Shown in pieces: positions 35,172 through 45,033 of a stretch of 64,000 nt of DNA (positions are counted from its first letter, which is position 1; the number at the start of each line of letters is the position of its first letter). The DNA is taken from positions 13,146 through 77,145 of the forward strand of contig JBCDGZ010000013.1 in assembly GCA_038750655.1 (NCBI GenBank), read 5' to 3'. The stretch is from JBCDGZ01 sp038750655. GTDB taxonomy: Bacteria > Bacteroidota > Bacteroidia > Chitinophagales > Saprospiraceae. A program made the translations under genes and the position numbers. The notes under the pieces are model-generated. The model was not told the origin of the DNA. It searched no databases and saw only the letters and a program-made list of their open reading frames with translations.

Positions 35172-36505
35172 ACCTTTAGACCATGCCAGCGATCGGAGCG
35201 CAGGTAGGAAACCGTCAGCACGATGATGGCGATCCAATAAAAGACCTCGGAGGCCCAGGCCCATTCGAGCCCCCCTTCGGTAAACTCGACGATAGTGTAA
35301 ATGTACAATAGGTAGAAAATGGCGCAAAAGAACTGAATTTTTAGTCCATAGATGGTCGCGCCGGTGCCCGTCAGGCCGTTGAAATAGATACCGCCGATGG
35401 AGAAGAGGACGAGGATAGCTGCCAGTACATAAAAGATGGGCTGGGCATCAGTGATGAGCGACATATCTTCGGAGCCAAGCAGCGGATAGAGGATGTATTG
35501 AGGATAGAACACCACGGGAAGGGTGAAAATCATGGTGGTCAGGAGGCAGATTTTAGTGGTTTTCCAGATGATGGGCAGGACGGCCTGCCGCTTGCGTTGG
35601 CCGATAAGGTTGCTGACCAGGGTGTTGATGCCGGAGGCGAAGCCCCAGCAGGGAATGGAGAGGCAAAGATAGACCATACGCACCAGGTTGGTAATGGCCA
35701 GCTCTCTTTCGCCCATATTCTCGACGATGCCGAAGAAGACAAACCAGCTTCCCAGCCCGACGACAGCCTGGGCGACGATGGGGGTGGCGATGCGCAGCTG
35801 GGTGCGAATCAGCGGGATGTCGATCTTGGGGAGAATGAATAGCTCGTAGGCTCGGGCTTTTTTGTCGAGTAGGATATAGATGACAAAGATAATGAAGGCG
35901 ACGATTTCGGCGATGGTGGAGGCCAGGCCGGCCCCGGCAATGCCCATCTTGGGTAGGCCGAAGTGGCCAAAGATCAGGCCGTAGTTGAGGACAATGTTAA
36001 CCAGGGCCAGGATGATGGTATCGATGACGATAAAGGTGGGGCGGGCCACGCCGGTGTAGAGGGCGACGATGGCTACACCGACGTAGCTGAAGAAGACGCC
36101 GTAGGCGCGGCAGCCGATGTATTCCAGGCTGCGCTCATAGATAATATCTGAGTTGACAAAAAGGGCAAAAAAGTAGGGACAGCCGAAAATCATGAATAAA
36201 AACATGAAAATGGCCAGGGCTAGCTCGAAATAAAGCATAGCATAGAAGGTACGACCGACTTGCCCGGTGGCCCCCTCTCCCATTCGTCGGGCAATCATAA
36301 TCTGCCCGCCTTTAGAAAAACCGAAGCCAATGGCTGCCACAATCAGGTAAAATACTCCGACAAAGCCGATGGCCGCAAAGTCCACTTCACTGAGGTGATA
36401 GAGAAAAACGCTATCGCTTAATGCAATTATGTTTTGTACGGCACTCCCCAGCATAATCGGTGCTGAGATGGCCCATATTTGTCGGTATGAAGTGTTTAAT
36501 TGCAT
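35168..36505 (-). CDS. MATE-family multidrug/metabolite exporter
   Basis: A 445-residue membrane protein with about 12 helices in two similar halves, the size and layout of MATE transporters, which expel cationic compounds using Na+ or H+ gradients. The N-terminal IWAISAPIMLGSAVQNIIALSDSVFL is the typical first helix with P and D/S positions, and KGGQIMIARRMGEG and GWASGINTLVSNLIGQ-like segments (GFASGINTLVSNLIGQR) mark the loop between helices 2 and 3 in each half. The stop overlaps the convergent metallophosphoesterase stop by 4 bases. The substrate is unknown. Confidence 0.88.
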   Translation of the reverse strand: MQLNTSYRQIWAISAPIMLGSAVQNIIALSDSVFLYHLSEVDFAAIGFVGVFYLIVAAIGFGFSKGGQIMIARRMGEGATGQVGRTFYAMLYFELALAIFMFLFMIFGCPYFFALFVNSDIIYERSLEYIGCRAYGVFFSYVGVAIVALYTGVARPTFIVIDTIILALVNIVLNYGLIFGHFGLPKMGIAGAGLASTIAEIVAFIIFVIYILLDKKARAYELFILPKIDIPLIRTQLRIATPIVAQAVVGLGSWFVFFGIVENMGERELAITNLVRMVYLCLSIPCWGFASGINTLVSNLIGQRKRQAVLPIIWKTTKICLLTTMIFTLPVVFYPQYILYPLLGSEDMSLITDAQPIFYVLAAILVLFSIGGIYFNGLTGTGATIYGLKIQFFCAIFYLLYIYTIVEFTEGGLEWAWASEVFYWIAIIVLTVSYLRSDRWHGLKV

Positions 36506-36589
36506 TTGAGTTTACAAGAAAGCAAAAAAGTTTTATATATTGAGCAGACCCTGAAGGATTACCTTTCAATTCACCTAAATTCTAGATTG

Positions 36590-38782
36590 ATGAGCGCGAT
36601 CAAACATTTCCTTTCCTTCACTAAGTGTATTACAACAGCCCTATGCTTTTGCCTTCTAATGGCCTGTAACTCAGGTGAGAAGACGCCCGGAAACAATTCT
36701 AAATTAACTAGTATGAGTAAGAATGCTGACCTCAGCCCACCACAGGCTAAAAAGGTCAAAAAAGAACTGACCATTCATGACGACACCCGCGTTGACAATT
36801 ACTATTGGCTCAACGATCGGGAGGATCAAGAAGTGATCAATTACCTGGAAAGTGAGAATGACTACACCAAAGGAATGCTTAAGCATACGGAAGCATTTCA
36901 GGAGAAACTGTACGATGAAATCGTCGGTCGCATCAAAAAAGATGATGACTCGGTACCTTATAAGGACAATGGCTACTACTACCTCAACCGCTATGAGGAA
37001 GGTAAGGAATATCCAATCTACCTGCGCCGCAAAGATGAAAATGGAGCAGAAGAAAAGGTGATGATAGACGTCAATCAGTTGGCGGAAGGATTTGAGTACT
37101 ACCGGGCGGTTGGCCTGAGAGTCAGTCCCAATAATAAGATTTTGGCTTACGGCGTCGATACGCTGAGCCGCCGAATTTATACCATTCGATTCAAAAATCT
37201 GGAAACGGGCGAAATGCTGGAAGACCAGATTCCTAATACCACCGGCGGAGCGGTCTGGGCAGCAGATAATAAGACCATCTTTTATTCGGTAAAGGACAAA
37301 GCATTGCGTTCTTACAAAATTTTCAAGCATAAACTGGGAACGGATGCGGCGGCTGACGAAGAAATTTTCCACGAAGCGGACGAGACCTTCGGCACCTTTG
37401 TTTACAAGACCAAATCCAAAAAGTACATCGTCATCGGTAGCTACCAAACGGTTTCCTCGGAATACCGCATCCTGGAAGCGGACAATCCTGATGGCGAATT
37501 CCGCATTTTCCAGCCGCGCGAGCGCAACCTGGAATACGACTTTGCCCACTACGGCGATAAATTCTACGTCCGTACCAACATGGATGCCCAGAACTTCCGT
37601 CTCATGGAAACATCAGAAAAGGCGACCACCAAGGATAACTGGAAGGAAGTCCTCCCTAACCGCGATGATGTGCTACTAGAGGACATCGATGTGTTCAAGT
37701 CTTGTCTGGTCCTTTCTGAGCGCAAAAATGGCATCACCCAAATTCGCATCCGCCCCTGGCAAGGTGATGAGCATTACATCAAATTCAAGGAAGATGCCTA
37801 CCTGGCCTACGTCAGCGTCAACCGCGATTTTGATACGGACCTGCTGCGCATCGGCTATCAATCGATGACCACTCCGCCTTCCTACTACGATTATAACATG
37901 AAGACTAAGGATATGGGGCTGCTCAAGCAACAGGAGGTTGTCGGTGATTTCAGCCCCGACAACTATGTCTCTGAGCGCCTTTATGCCAAGGCCAGAGATG
38001 GTGCGCAAGTTCCCATCTCCTTGGTGTACCACAAAAATTTCAAACGCGATGGCAGCCACCCGCTGATGCTCTACGGCTACGGTTCCTATGGCAATAGCAT
38101 GGACCCTTACTTCAGCTCGGTACGCCTCAGCCTGCTGGATCGCGGCTTTGTCTTCGCCATTGCCCACATTCGGGGGGGCGAAGAAATGGGACGTCACTGG
38201 TATGAGAACGGTAAGCTATTGAACAAGAAGAATACCTTCACTGACTTTATCGACTGTGCGGATTATTTGGTAGCTGAAAAGTATGGTGATAAAGAACGCC
38301 TCTTCGCGATGGGCGGCAGCGCCGGCGGCCTGCTGATGGGCGCAGTGATTAATATGCGCCCCGAACTCGTCAAGGGCGTAATCGCAGCGGTTCCTTTTGT
38401 CGATGTCATCACCACCATGTTAGATGAAAGCATCCCCCTGACAACTGGGGAGTTTGACGAATGGGGCAATCCAAAAGATAAGACTTACTACGAATACATT
38501 AAATCCTATTCCCCCTACGACAATGTAGAGGCCAAGAGCTATCCACATATGATGGTGACAACGGGCCTACACGATTCGCAAGTACAGTATTGGGAGCCTG
38601 CTAAGTGGGTCGCCAAGCTGCGAGAAATGAAGACCGACGACAATGTCTTGCTGTTGCATACCAATATGGATGCTGGGCACGGAGGCGCCTCCGGCCGCTT
38701 TAAACGACACAAAGAAACTGCCATGCAGTACGCCTTTGTGCTGGATTTGGCGGACATCCACGAGGGCGATCTGATGAATTAA
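36590..38782 (+). CDS. S9A-family oligopeptidase (protease II / oligopeptidase B-like) lipoprotein
   Basis: A 730-residue peptidase when started at the ATG at 36590. This start gives a lipoprotein signal (CLLMAC, Cys24), whereas an upstream ATG at 36500 would add 30 unlikely residues. Residues ~50-460 form the beta-propeller and ~470-725 the alpha/beta hydrolase domain. The catalytic triad is Ser577 in MGGSAGGLLMG, Asp662 in TGLHDSQV and His697 in DAGHGGASG. RGGEEMGRHWYENGK before the Ser is typical of oligopeptidase B-like enzymes, which cut short peptides after basic residues. The membrane anchor would put it in the periplasm or on the outer membrane. A clear terminator follows. Confidence 0.92.
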   Translation: MSAIKHFLSFTKCITTALCFCLLMACNSGEKTPGNNSKLTSMSKNADLSPPQAKKVKKELTIHDDTRVDNYYWLNDREDQEVINYLESENDYTKGMLKHTEAFQEKLYDEIVGRIKKDDDSVPYKDNGYYYLNRYEEGKEYPIYLRRKDENGAEEKVMIDVNQLAEGFEYYRAVGLRVSPNNKILAYGVDTLSRRIYTIRFKNLETGEMLEDQIPNTTGGAVWAADNKTIFYSVKDKALRSYKIFKHKLGTDAAADEEIFHEADETFGTFVYKTKSKKYIVIGSYQTVSSEYRILEADNPDGEFRIFQPRERNLEYDFAHYGDKFYVRTNMDAQNFRLMETSEKATTKDNWKEVLPNRDDVLLEDIDVFKSCLVLSERKNGITQIRIRPWQGDEHYIKFKEDAYLAYVSVNRDFDTDLLRIGYQSMTTPPSYYDYNMKTKDMGLLKQQEVVGDFSPDNYVSERLYAKARDGAQVPISLVYHKNFKRDGSHPLMLYGYGSYGNSMDPYFSSVRLSLLDRGFVFAIAHIRGGEEMGRHWYENGKLLNKKNTFTDFIDCADYLVAEKYGDKERLFAMGGSAGGLLMGAVINMRPELVKGVIAAVPFVDVITTMLDESIPLTTGEFDEWGNPKDKTYYEYIKSYSPYDNVEAKSYPHMMVTTGLHDSQVQYWEPAKWVAKLREMKTDDNVLLLHTNMDAGHGGASGRFKRHKETAMQYAFVLDLADIHEGDLMN

Positions 38783-38803
38783 GCCTTTTTCCGATCGGCC
38801 TTT

Positions 38804-38840
38804 AATGCCCCTTCAGATCAGCAGTCTGGAGGGGCATTTT
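38804..38840 (+). terminator. Rho-independent terminator after the S9 peptidase gene
   Basis: AATGCCCC (38804-38811) pairs with GGGGCATT (38831-38838), and the stem continues inward with TTCAGA/TCTGGA including a G-T pair. TTTT follows. It sits 22 bases after the stop codon. Confidence 0.85.
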
Positions 38841-38945
38841 CAATAAAATCCCCTTCAACAAGCAACTTGACTACCATAACTGCGTAACAATATAGCGAGA
38901 GCATATTAGGTCATTCGCCCCAAGAGGGTCGAAGAATATTTGTAT

Positions 38946-40130
38946 ATGATTACTCCCGCATCGCAACATCCTCATTCGCTGTCTGAAGAGCATCAATTGC
39001 TACAGCTCATTTACGAACAGTCGCCCTACGGCATTATCATCTTAAATGAGCAACAGGAGATGTTCCCCAACAGAAGTTGCTGTGAATTACTCGGCTATAC
39101 CAAAAAGGAGTTCCGACAACTTAGCTTCAAGGATTTGACCCACCCCGATGATCTGACCCTTCATCTATCTGGCCAAAGCCAACTCGATCGTAAGGAAAAA
39201 AACAGTTATGCCCTCGAAAAGCGCTACCTGAGAAAGGATGGTAGCATCCTTTGGGCCAAGGTTAAGGTGAGCAATCTCAGCTACCGAGATAGCAACAAGA
39301 GAATTGTTTGGATCGAGGATATTACGGAGCAAAAGCAATCCGAATGGGTGCTCAATAGCAAAAATCGGGAATTGCAGCGCTATATGGCTTCCAATATTGA
39401 GTTGGAAAATTTTGCCTACTTTGCTTCCCACGACCTCAAGGAGCCGCTGCGTACAGTGGGTAATTTCATCCAACTCCTCTCCCGCCGCTACGGCAAGGAA
39501 TTGCCAGAGGAGGCCAAAGAATTCATTACCTTCATTCAATCTGCGGTCAAAAGTATGGACGCACTGATCACCAATCTGCTGACTTATTCCAAGATCAACT
39601 CCGAAGAAATGGAATTTGAGGATGTGGATGTACGGGACTTGATCCTGGCGGTGGTTAAAAGACTGCAAGTAGCCATTGACGAGCGAAAGGCAACGATTAG
39701 TTTGGAAAATATTCCTCCACAGATTCGCTGTAATCCCACCAGTGTATCCCAACTTTTCCAGAATTTATTATCTAATGCGGTAAAATTTGGCAAGGAAGGC
39801 ATTCCTCTCCGAATTGCCATCCGCTGTGTAGAGCAAAGCCATTTCTGGGAGTTCAGCGTCGAAGATAATGGGATCGGTATAGAAGAGGAGTACTTCGAAA
39901 AGATATTTTTGCTGTTCAAAAAACTGCACGGCAAAAACCACGAAATGGGTAAAGGTACGGGAATTGGTCTGGCGCTGTGCAAGAAAATCGTCGGGCAGCA
40001 TTTCGGTCATCTCACTGTGGCCTCTCGACCTAATGAGGGGACAACCTTTACCTTTACTTTGCATAAATTTCCGGTAAACGAGCGAAGTATGAAGGAGGCG
40101 GAAGAAAAAGCAAGTCCCGTCAATTCCTGA
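38946..40130 (+). CDS. PAS-domain sensor histidine kinase (cytoplasmic)
   Basis: A 394-residue soluble kinase. I use the ATG at 38946; a TTG six bases earlier is the only alternative. A PAS domain spans ~15-135 (YGIILN..., ending in WIEDITEQKQSE with a PAC motif), then a HisKA domain with the phosphoacceptor His162 in FASHDLKEPLRTVGNF, and a HATPase_c domain with LLSNAVKFG (N box), VEDNGIGIEEEY (G1) and GKGTGIGLALCKKIV (G2). The FASHDLKEPLR form is that of phytochrome-like kinases. No membrane helix and no response-regulator gene are nearby. The PAS ligand is not evident. Confidence 0.9.
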   Translation: MITPASQHPHSLSEEHQLLQLIYEQSPYGIIILNEQQEMFPNRSCCELLGYTKKEFRQLSFKDLTHPDDLTLHLSGQSQLDRKEKNSYALEKRYLRKDGSILWAKVKVSNLSYRDSNKRIVWIEDITEQKQSEWVLNSKNRELQRYMASNIELENFAYFASHDLKEPLRTVGNFIQLLSRRYGKELPEEAKEFITFIQSAVKSMDALITNLLTYSKINSEEMEFEDVDVRDLILAVVKRLQVAIDERKATISLENIPPQIRCNPTSVSQLFQNLLSNAVKFGKEGIPLRIAIRCVEQSHFWEFSVEDNGIGIEEEYFEKIFLLFKKLHGKNHEMGKGTGIGLALCKKIVGQHFGHLTVASRPNEGTTFTFTLHKFPVNERSMKEAEEKASPVNS

Positions 40131-43100
40131 TTATCGCAATAAGGTGACATTCCCTTTTCGGAAAAATTCTTCTCCCGTAATACAGCGTAATCGGACATAG
40201 TAGCCGAACACATCGGGCGGCAGTGCCTTACCTTGATAAGTGCCATCCCAACCCTGATCGGTGGACTCCGTCTCGAAGATTTTCTGGCCCCACCGGTTGT
40301 AGACTACCAGATAAATTTCATCAATATTGAAGCCCAATACCCGGAAGGTTTCATTCTCCCCATCACCGTTGGGGGAAAAGGCATTAGGAATAAAGATGTA
40401 GGGATCATCGCAGATGGAGCTGATGACGACAATGGTCACGGTGGCTGTATTTTGGCAGCCGAGACGATTAGAAACCGTCAGAGAATAGGTCGTTGTTTCA
40501 CTGGGCGATGCAATAGGATTGAAAATACTAGAATCGCTGAGGCTTTCGGTAGGTGTCCAACTGTAGGTGTAGGAGGAATCTTCGGTAGCCATTAGCATGA
40601 TGGAATCGCCCATGATGATGGTATCCAAGGTGGGGATGATGCTTAGCGCAGGAGAGGCGGGCAGCACCTCGACTAAGGAATTGATGCGAGCACTACAACC
40701 GTATTGGTTGGTGATGTCTGCTGAAAAAACGGTGGTCTCAGAGGGGCTCACCAGCGGATTTTCCGTATCGGCTCCTTCAATAATTTCTTCTTCTGGCCGC
40801 CAACTGAAGGTGTACGTATCCAGGGGGTTGAGCTCTTCGATCTGTAGTTCGATCGTATCGCCGAGGCAGATGCCGTAGGTGCTGGGGACGGCTCGTACCC
40901 CTCGACCAAATACCTTGATCTCGTCCCTGGTGACACAGCCATTTTGGTCAGTAGCACGAATGTAATAAGTCGTACTATCGGAGGGCGTAACCTGTAAATC
41001 GGTCCCCATCCCTATAATTGTTCCAGGAGAAAAGAGAGAGTCTAGTGACCACTCTACATTCACTATTTGATTGATATTGGCAATAATCGTGAATTCGTTT
41101 AAGCAAGTGGTATCAGACTCCGGCAAGTCAATGACCAATTCTCGAGTGAAAAAAGTACCGATGGTCTTTACAATTTGACAGGTATCTCGACTAAAATCGG
41201 TAATGGTCACGGAGTAAATAGTGGGTACTAATGGTGAAGCAATAGGATTAGGCAAAGTGGGATCATCCAGCCCCGTCGCAGGCGACCATTCATAGACATA
41301 GCTGGTATCGGGATTGGGGTTCAACTCCACCGATCCACCGGGGCAGATGGCTACAGAATCCGGTAAATCAATCTCAATCAACTCAATCGGTATTTGCTGA
41401 CTCAAGGTATCACTACAACCATCATCAGATTGGATGATTAAGGTAGCCATGAGCGATTCACTTTCCAGAAAGGTCAGCGTAGTATCGGGCTGAGAAGCAC
41501 TAGCTCCATTACTAAAGGTCCACTCCCACCCTTGAATCGTACCCTGGTCATTGGTAGACTGATCGGTAAAAGCCACCACCAAACTATCGCCACATTCAAC
41601 CACCTCCCAATCAAAGTCGGCATTAATCAAGGGCTCTACCACGCGAATAGTTTTTACAATGGTATCCGGGCAGTCCACATCAATACTAAAAGTCAAAGTA
41701 ACCAAATAGGTCCCCGTATCAGGATAGGTATAGCTTGGATTAAGCAGGCTGGACCCAGCAGTAGGATTCGAAGGGTCGCCAAAGTTCCACTGGTAAAAGG
41801 GGGCATTGACGCTGTTGTTGCTGAACTGCACCGTAAAGCCTCCGCACTGACTAGAACTCACAAAAGCTGCTTGCGCTGAAGTATCTAATACCGTAATGGT
41901 CAACGAGTCTACTACATCGCAATCAAATTGATTTTCACTCAATAAAGACAGCTGATAAGTCCCCGGAGCATTGAAGCTCACCAGCGGCGTATCCGTCGTC
42001 GCTCCCTCCAAAATATTGGCCAATGGCGTCCAGCTGTACATCAAAGTATCCTCGGGATCGAGGTTGACGGCCTGCAAGCGAATCGGCTCTCCCGGACACA
42101 AAATCAAGGAATCTTCCAAAGCCACATTAACGCTATTTTCCATCAGCAGCACACTATCAATAGCCTGACATCCAAATCGATCTTCCACCGTCAAATAAAA
42201 GCGCTCCTGCCCTTCGAAGGCGACCTGAGCCGTAGCCTCGGTAGCAATCTCCTGCCCCGTCAAACTATCTAGCGTCCAACTGTATTGCGCAGCCTGAGCA
42301 CTAAAGGCCGTCAAGGCAAATTCCTGCTCACAAATCGTAGTATCCGGCGGCATATCAATCTCGATTGAGTCCGGGATAACGACAGTAATATCATAAATCA
42401 GCTCACAAAATCGAATGTTATCATAAATGTATACGGTATAGGTAGTAGTCTCAGAAGGAAAAGCCAGGGGATTGAAAGAAGCCGTATCGCTCAAGCCCTC
42501 AGCCGGCGACCATTCGTAATTGTACGAGGGAGCAAGATTGGTCAATAGCCGCACCGAGTCTTGCCCACAAATCGCTATCGAATCGCTAATCGGCTCCGCA
42601 GTAATAAATCGCGCAGGGAAAGACCTAATCACCCGCTGCTCACAACCATTGGCCGATCGAACCACCAGTTCGATGGTATGCTGCACCAGATGATCCGTCG
42701 CCGTGAAGCTAGGATTTTGCAAGCGCGAAGAATCAATGACCCCTGTCGCATTACTAAAGGTCCAAAACCAGGCAACGATATTAGAAATCGTATCCGCCGA
42801 AACATCGATAACCGATACGGTATAAGAATTAGCACAAGTATCCGGAAGAATTTCAAAATCTGCACTCAAAGAGGGAAGTTGTAAATTTACCGTCTGCGTA
42901 AAAGTATCGACGCACTCATTGCCCGGTTCTGCAATCAGTGTAATTGTATAGGTGCCAGTATCTGAGTAGGTATAGGAGGGATTCGGTAAAGTAGAGGTCG
43001 CTCCCGGATTATCGGGGTCATTAAATATCCAAAGGTACTCATCGGCGTTAAGGCTCTCATTATCAAAATCAATAGTCAAGCCATCGCAGGAAATTTCCGG

Positions 43101-44057
43101 AAGGAAGAAAGAAGAAATGGCTTCTCCACAAATACCGACATTATACTGAAAATCTCTTCGGGTTTCGGAAATCAGAAAGCCGTCGCGGTATTCTTCAATA
43201 CAAATCCCGACTACAAACTGCCCCGTCGTATTGGGAATGCCCGTCAAAAATCCAGTTTGCGGGTCAATGGTCAGCCGATGGTCGTCGGGAGTAGGCAAGG
43301 TGTTGAGCATATTACTCACTCCGTAGGGCGGACTCACCCAGGTGACGGGTTGTGGCGTGGTCTGCATATTGAAGGGAGGCATGGCCCCTAGCGTCGTGGT
43401 ATCTCCTCCATTTATAGGCGTACATAACTTATAGACAATAGAATCGCCATCTGGGTCGATGGCCGAATGATCAAAGTCGATGGGTTCGTTTGAACAGATG
43501 TAGATCGGTGGCCAATCGATAAATTTCGCACTGCTGTTGCATTCAGACAGGGCCAAATCGGAGATTGTCACATCGAAAGTCGCCCCAGTTGCTAGCGGAG
43601 CGATAATATTGAGAATGGTAAAATTTCGGCAGCAGCGCTGGTAGGCCAATCGATACCCACCGATGAGAAAGCCCAGCGAGATGGTATCGGTGTAGGTGGT
43701 GGTATTGACACAAACATTAGGCGGTACGACCAGGCAGGGATCGGATAAATTGGCATCAATGGTATCGTTGATGGTCCGATCGAGCGGAATGAGCAGCCCT
43801 CGTACCAAATTGCTATCCCGATCATAAACAGCAATATCGGCGACATTATCGAACCAGGGAATACCATTCCAGCAATCCCGAAACACCGTCAGTTTGATTT
43901 CAAACAGGTTATTACCGACAGAATCGGGGTCGGCTCCCAGGCAGGTGTAGGTCATTTCTCCCCCAACGATATGGGTTGCCTGGCTAGGTACAGACAGTAA
44001 CAATCCAATTAATACGATCAGCGAAAAGCGGAGAATGGCAGCGATCTTATTATCCAT
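40131..44057 (-). CDS. Very large PKD-repeat secreted protein with T9SS type B (CHU_C) domain
   Basis: About 1308 residues when started at 44057, which gives a clean signal peptide (MDNKIAAILRF... ending SQA); an ATG at 44108 would add 17 residues. The N-terminal ~300 residues (THIVGGEMTY...) form a conserved Bacteroidota module also present in the protein at 47084. Next come about ten PKD/Ig-like domains, with NPSYTYSDTGTY and NPSYTYPDTGTY blades, arranged as two copies of a five-domain block of about 413 residues (roughly 43.05-41.8 kb and 41.8-40.57 kb). The C-terminus (FIPNAFSPNGDGENETF ... YNRWGQKIFE) is the gliding-motility-associated T9SS type B domain. It is probably a surface adhesin; no enzymatic motif is seen. 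Confidence 0.88.
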   Translation of the reverse strand: MDNKIAAILRFSLIVLIGLLLSVPSQATHIVGGEMTYTCLGADPDSVGNNLFEIKLTVFRDCWNGIPWFDNVADIAVYDRDSNLVRGLLIPLDRTINDTIDANLSDPCLVVPPNVCVNTTTYTDTISLGFLIGGYRLAYQRCCRNFTILNIIAPLATGATFDVTISDLALSECNSSAKFIDWPPIYICSNEPIDFDHSAIDPDGDSIVYKLCTPINGGDTTTLGAMPPFNMQTTPQPVTWVSPPYGVSNMLNTLPTPDDHRLTIDPQTGFLTGIPNTTGQFVVGICIEEYRDGFLISETRRDFQYNVGICGEAISSFFLPEISCDGLTIDFDNESLNADEYLWIFNDPDNPGATSTLPNPSYTYSDTGTYTITLIAEPGNECVDTFTQTVNLQLPSLSADFEILPDTCANSYTVSVIDVSADTISNIVAWFWTFSNATGVIDSSRLQNPSFTATDHLVQHTIELVVRSANGCEQRVIRSFPARFITAEPISDSIAICGQDSVRLLTNLAPSYNYEWSPAEGLSDTASFNPLAFPSETTTYTVYIYDNIRFCELIYDITVVIPDSIEIDMPPDTTICEQEFALTAFSAQAAQYSWTLDSLTGQEIATEATAQVAFEGQERFYLTVEDRFGCQAIDSVLLMENSVNVALEDSLILCPGEPIRLQAVNLDPEDTLMYSWTPLANILEGATTDTPLVSFNAPGTYQLSLLSENQFDCDVVDSLTITVLDTSAQAAFVSSSQCGGFTVQFSNNSVNAPFYQWNFGDPSNPTAGSSLLNPSYTYPDTGTYLVTLTFSIDVDCPDTIVKTIRVVEPLINADFDWEVVECGDSLVVAFTDQSTNDQGTIQGWEWTFSNGASASQPDTTLTFLESESLMATLIIQSDDGCSDTLSQQIPIELIEIDLPDSVAICPGGSVELNPNPDTSYVYEWSPATGLDDPTLPNPIASPLVPTIYSVTITDFSRDTCQIVKTIGTFFTRELVIDLPESDTTCLNEFTIIANINQIVNVEWSLDSLFSPGTIIGMGTDLQVTPSDSTTYYIRATDQNGCVTRDEIKVFGRGVRAVPSTYGICLGDTIELQIEELNPLDTYTFSWRPEEEIIEGADTENPLVSPSETTVFSADITNQYGCSARINSLVEVLPASPALSIIPTLDTIIMGDSIMLMATEDSSYTYSWTPTESLSDSSIFNPIASPSETTTYSLTVSNRLGCQNTATVTIVVISSICDDPYIFIPNAFSPNGDGENETFRVLGFNIDEIYLVVYNRWGQKIFETESTDQGWDGTYQGKALPPDVFGYYVRLRCITGEEFFRKGNVTLLR

Positions 44058-44218
44058 GAAGCGCTTTAGTGGTTGTCGGTTGAGAGTTAGCCAATTCCTG
44101 TTCAACATATGATAGACAGGAATTATAAATTTAGGAAAATACTATACAATCTCAAACGATTGGCGGAGGATTATAGGGAAATGGTGGGAAATAGCGCCAC
44201 AGTGGCAAAAACAAGGGT

Positions 44219-45031
44219 TTAAATAAAAATATTAGCCACTAGACGAGAAACCGTAGGATGGTCACTCCCGCCCTCTGGCTCAATGGTGAGGTTGAGGCTG
44301 GTGGCATTGGCCAGATATTTCAATTCCTTGAAAGAATCCTGGATATTGGGGAGGATGCCCAGGTCCAGCATTTTACCGTCGACGTCCGCCCAGAGCTGAT
44401 AGCATTGGTTGTTGGGGAGGGCGGGCAAGTTGAGGACGTTGATGAGATTGCGTTGCTGTGCCTCGTTCCAGTAGGCGGCGACGCTGAGGCCGGAGGCCAT
44501 TTGATTGCCTTGCAAGACGAATTTGGCGGTGCCGGGGGCCTGGAGGAATTCCAGCTGTTGTTGGGAGCTGGCTAGGAGGCGGTTATTTTCTTCGCAGGTG
44601 GCTTTGAGCTCGTCAAAGCCTGTTTGCAGGCTTAGCTTTTGGGTTTGTAATTCGCTGTTTTGCTGCCAGAGGAGGAAGCTGCCCAAGGCGAATATCAGAG
44701 CAGCGATAGCGGCGGCGGCGGCCCACCAGGGGCGGCGGATTTCGACGATGGGAGTAACTGGTGGCGGTGGAGGGGGGGGCGGTGCAGCCTGGACGGCGGT
44801 GAGCCGGTCGATTTCTTCGAGGACCTGCGCTTTGAGGCCAACGGGGGCTGGTGTAGCCAGTTGGCGGGCGTATTGCTCGATATTATCCTGCAACAGCTCG
44901 TATTCCATCCTTACCTCAGGATATTGCTCGATGTACTGCTCTACCCGACGACTCTCACCGTCACTGCAGAGACCCAGCAGGTATTCCTCTAAAAGGCTTG
45001 ATTCTAGAATTTTTTTCAGCTCTTCTTTCAT
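44219..45031 (-). CDS. RskA-family membrane anti-sigma factor
   Basis: A 270-residue protein. Residues 1-80 form an anti-sigma domain of the zinc-less type (LLEEYLLGLCSDGESRRVEQY), followed by a proline run (eight Pro near residue 87), one membrane helix (WWAAAAAIAALIFALGSFLLW, ~99-119), a coiled coil and a C-terminal RskA domain (~170-270) with NQCYQLWADVDGK and LNLTIEPEGGSDHPT. RskA proteins bind and silence SigK-type ECF sigma factors and are cut by membrane proteases on a signal. The gene begins 2 bases after the sigma factor gene stop. An eight-C tract encodes part of the proline run. Confidence 0.85.
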   Translation of the reverse strand: MKEELKKILESSLLEEYLLGLCSDGESRRVEQYIEQYPEVRMEYELLQDNIEQYARQLATPAPVGLKAQVLEEIDRLTAVQAAPPPPPPPPVTPIVEIRRPWWAAAAAIAALIFALGSFLLWQQNSELQTQKLSLQTGFDELKATCEENNRLLASSQQQLEFLQAPGTAKFVLQGNQMASGLSVAAYWNEAQQRNLINVLNLPALPNNQCYQLWADVDGKMLDLGILPNIQDSFKELKYLANATSLNLTIEPEGGSDHPTVSRLVANIFI

Positions 45032-45033
45032 AT

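Noticed and set aside
36500..36589. Upstream ATG extending the S9 peptidase by 30 residues
   Set aside because: The extension has no homologous character and would bury the clear lipoprotein signal that starts at 36590.
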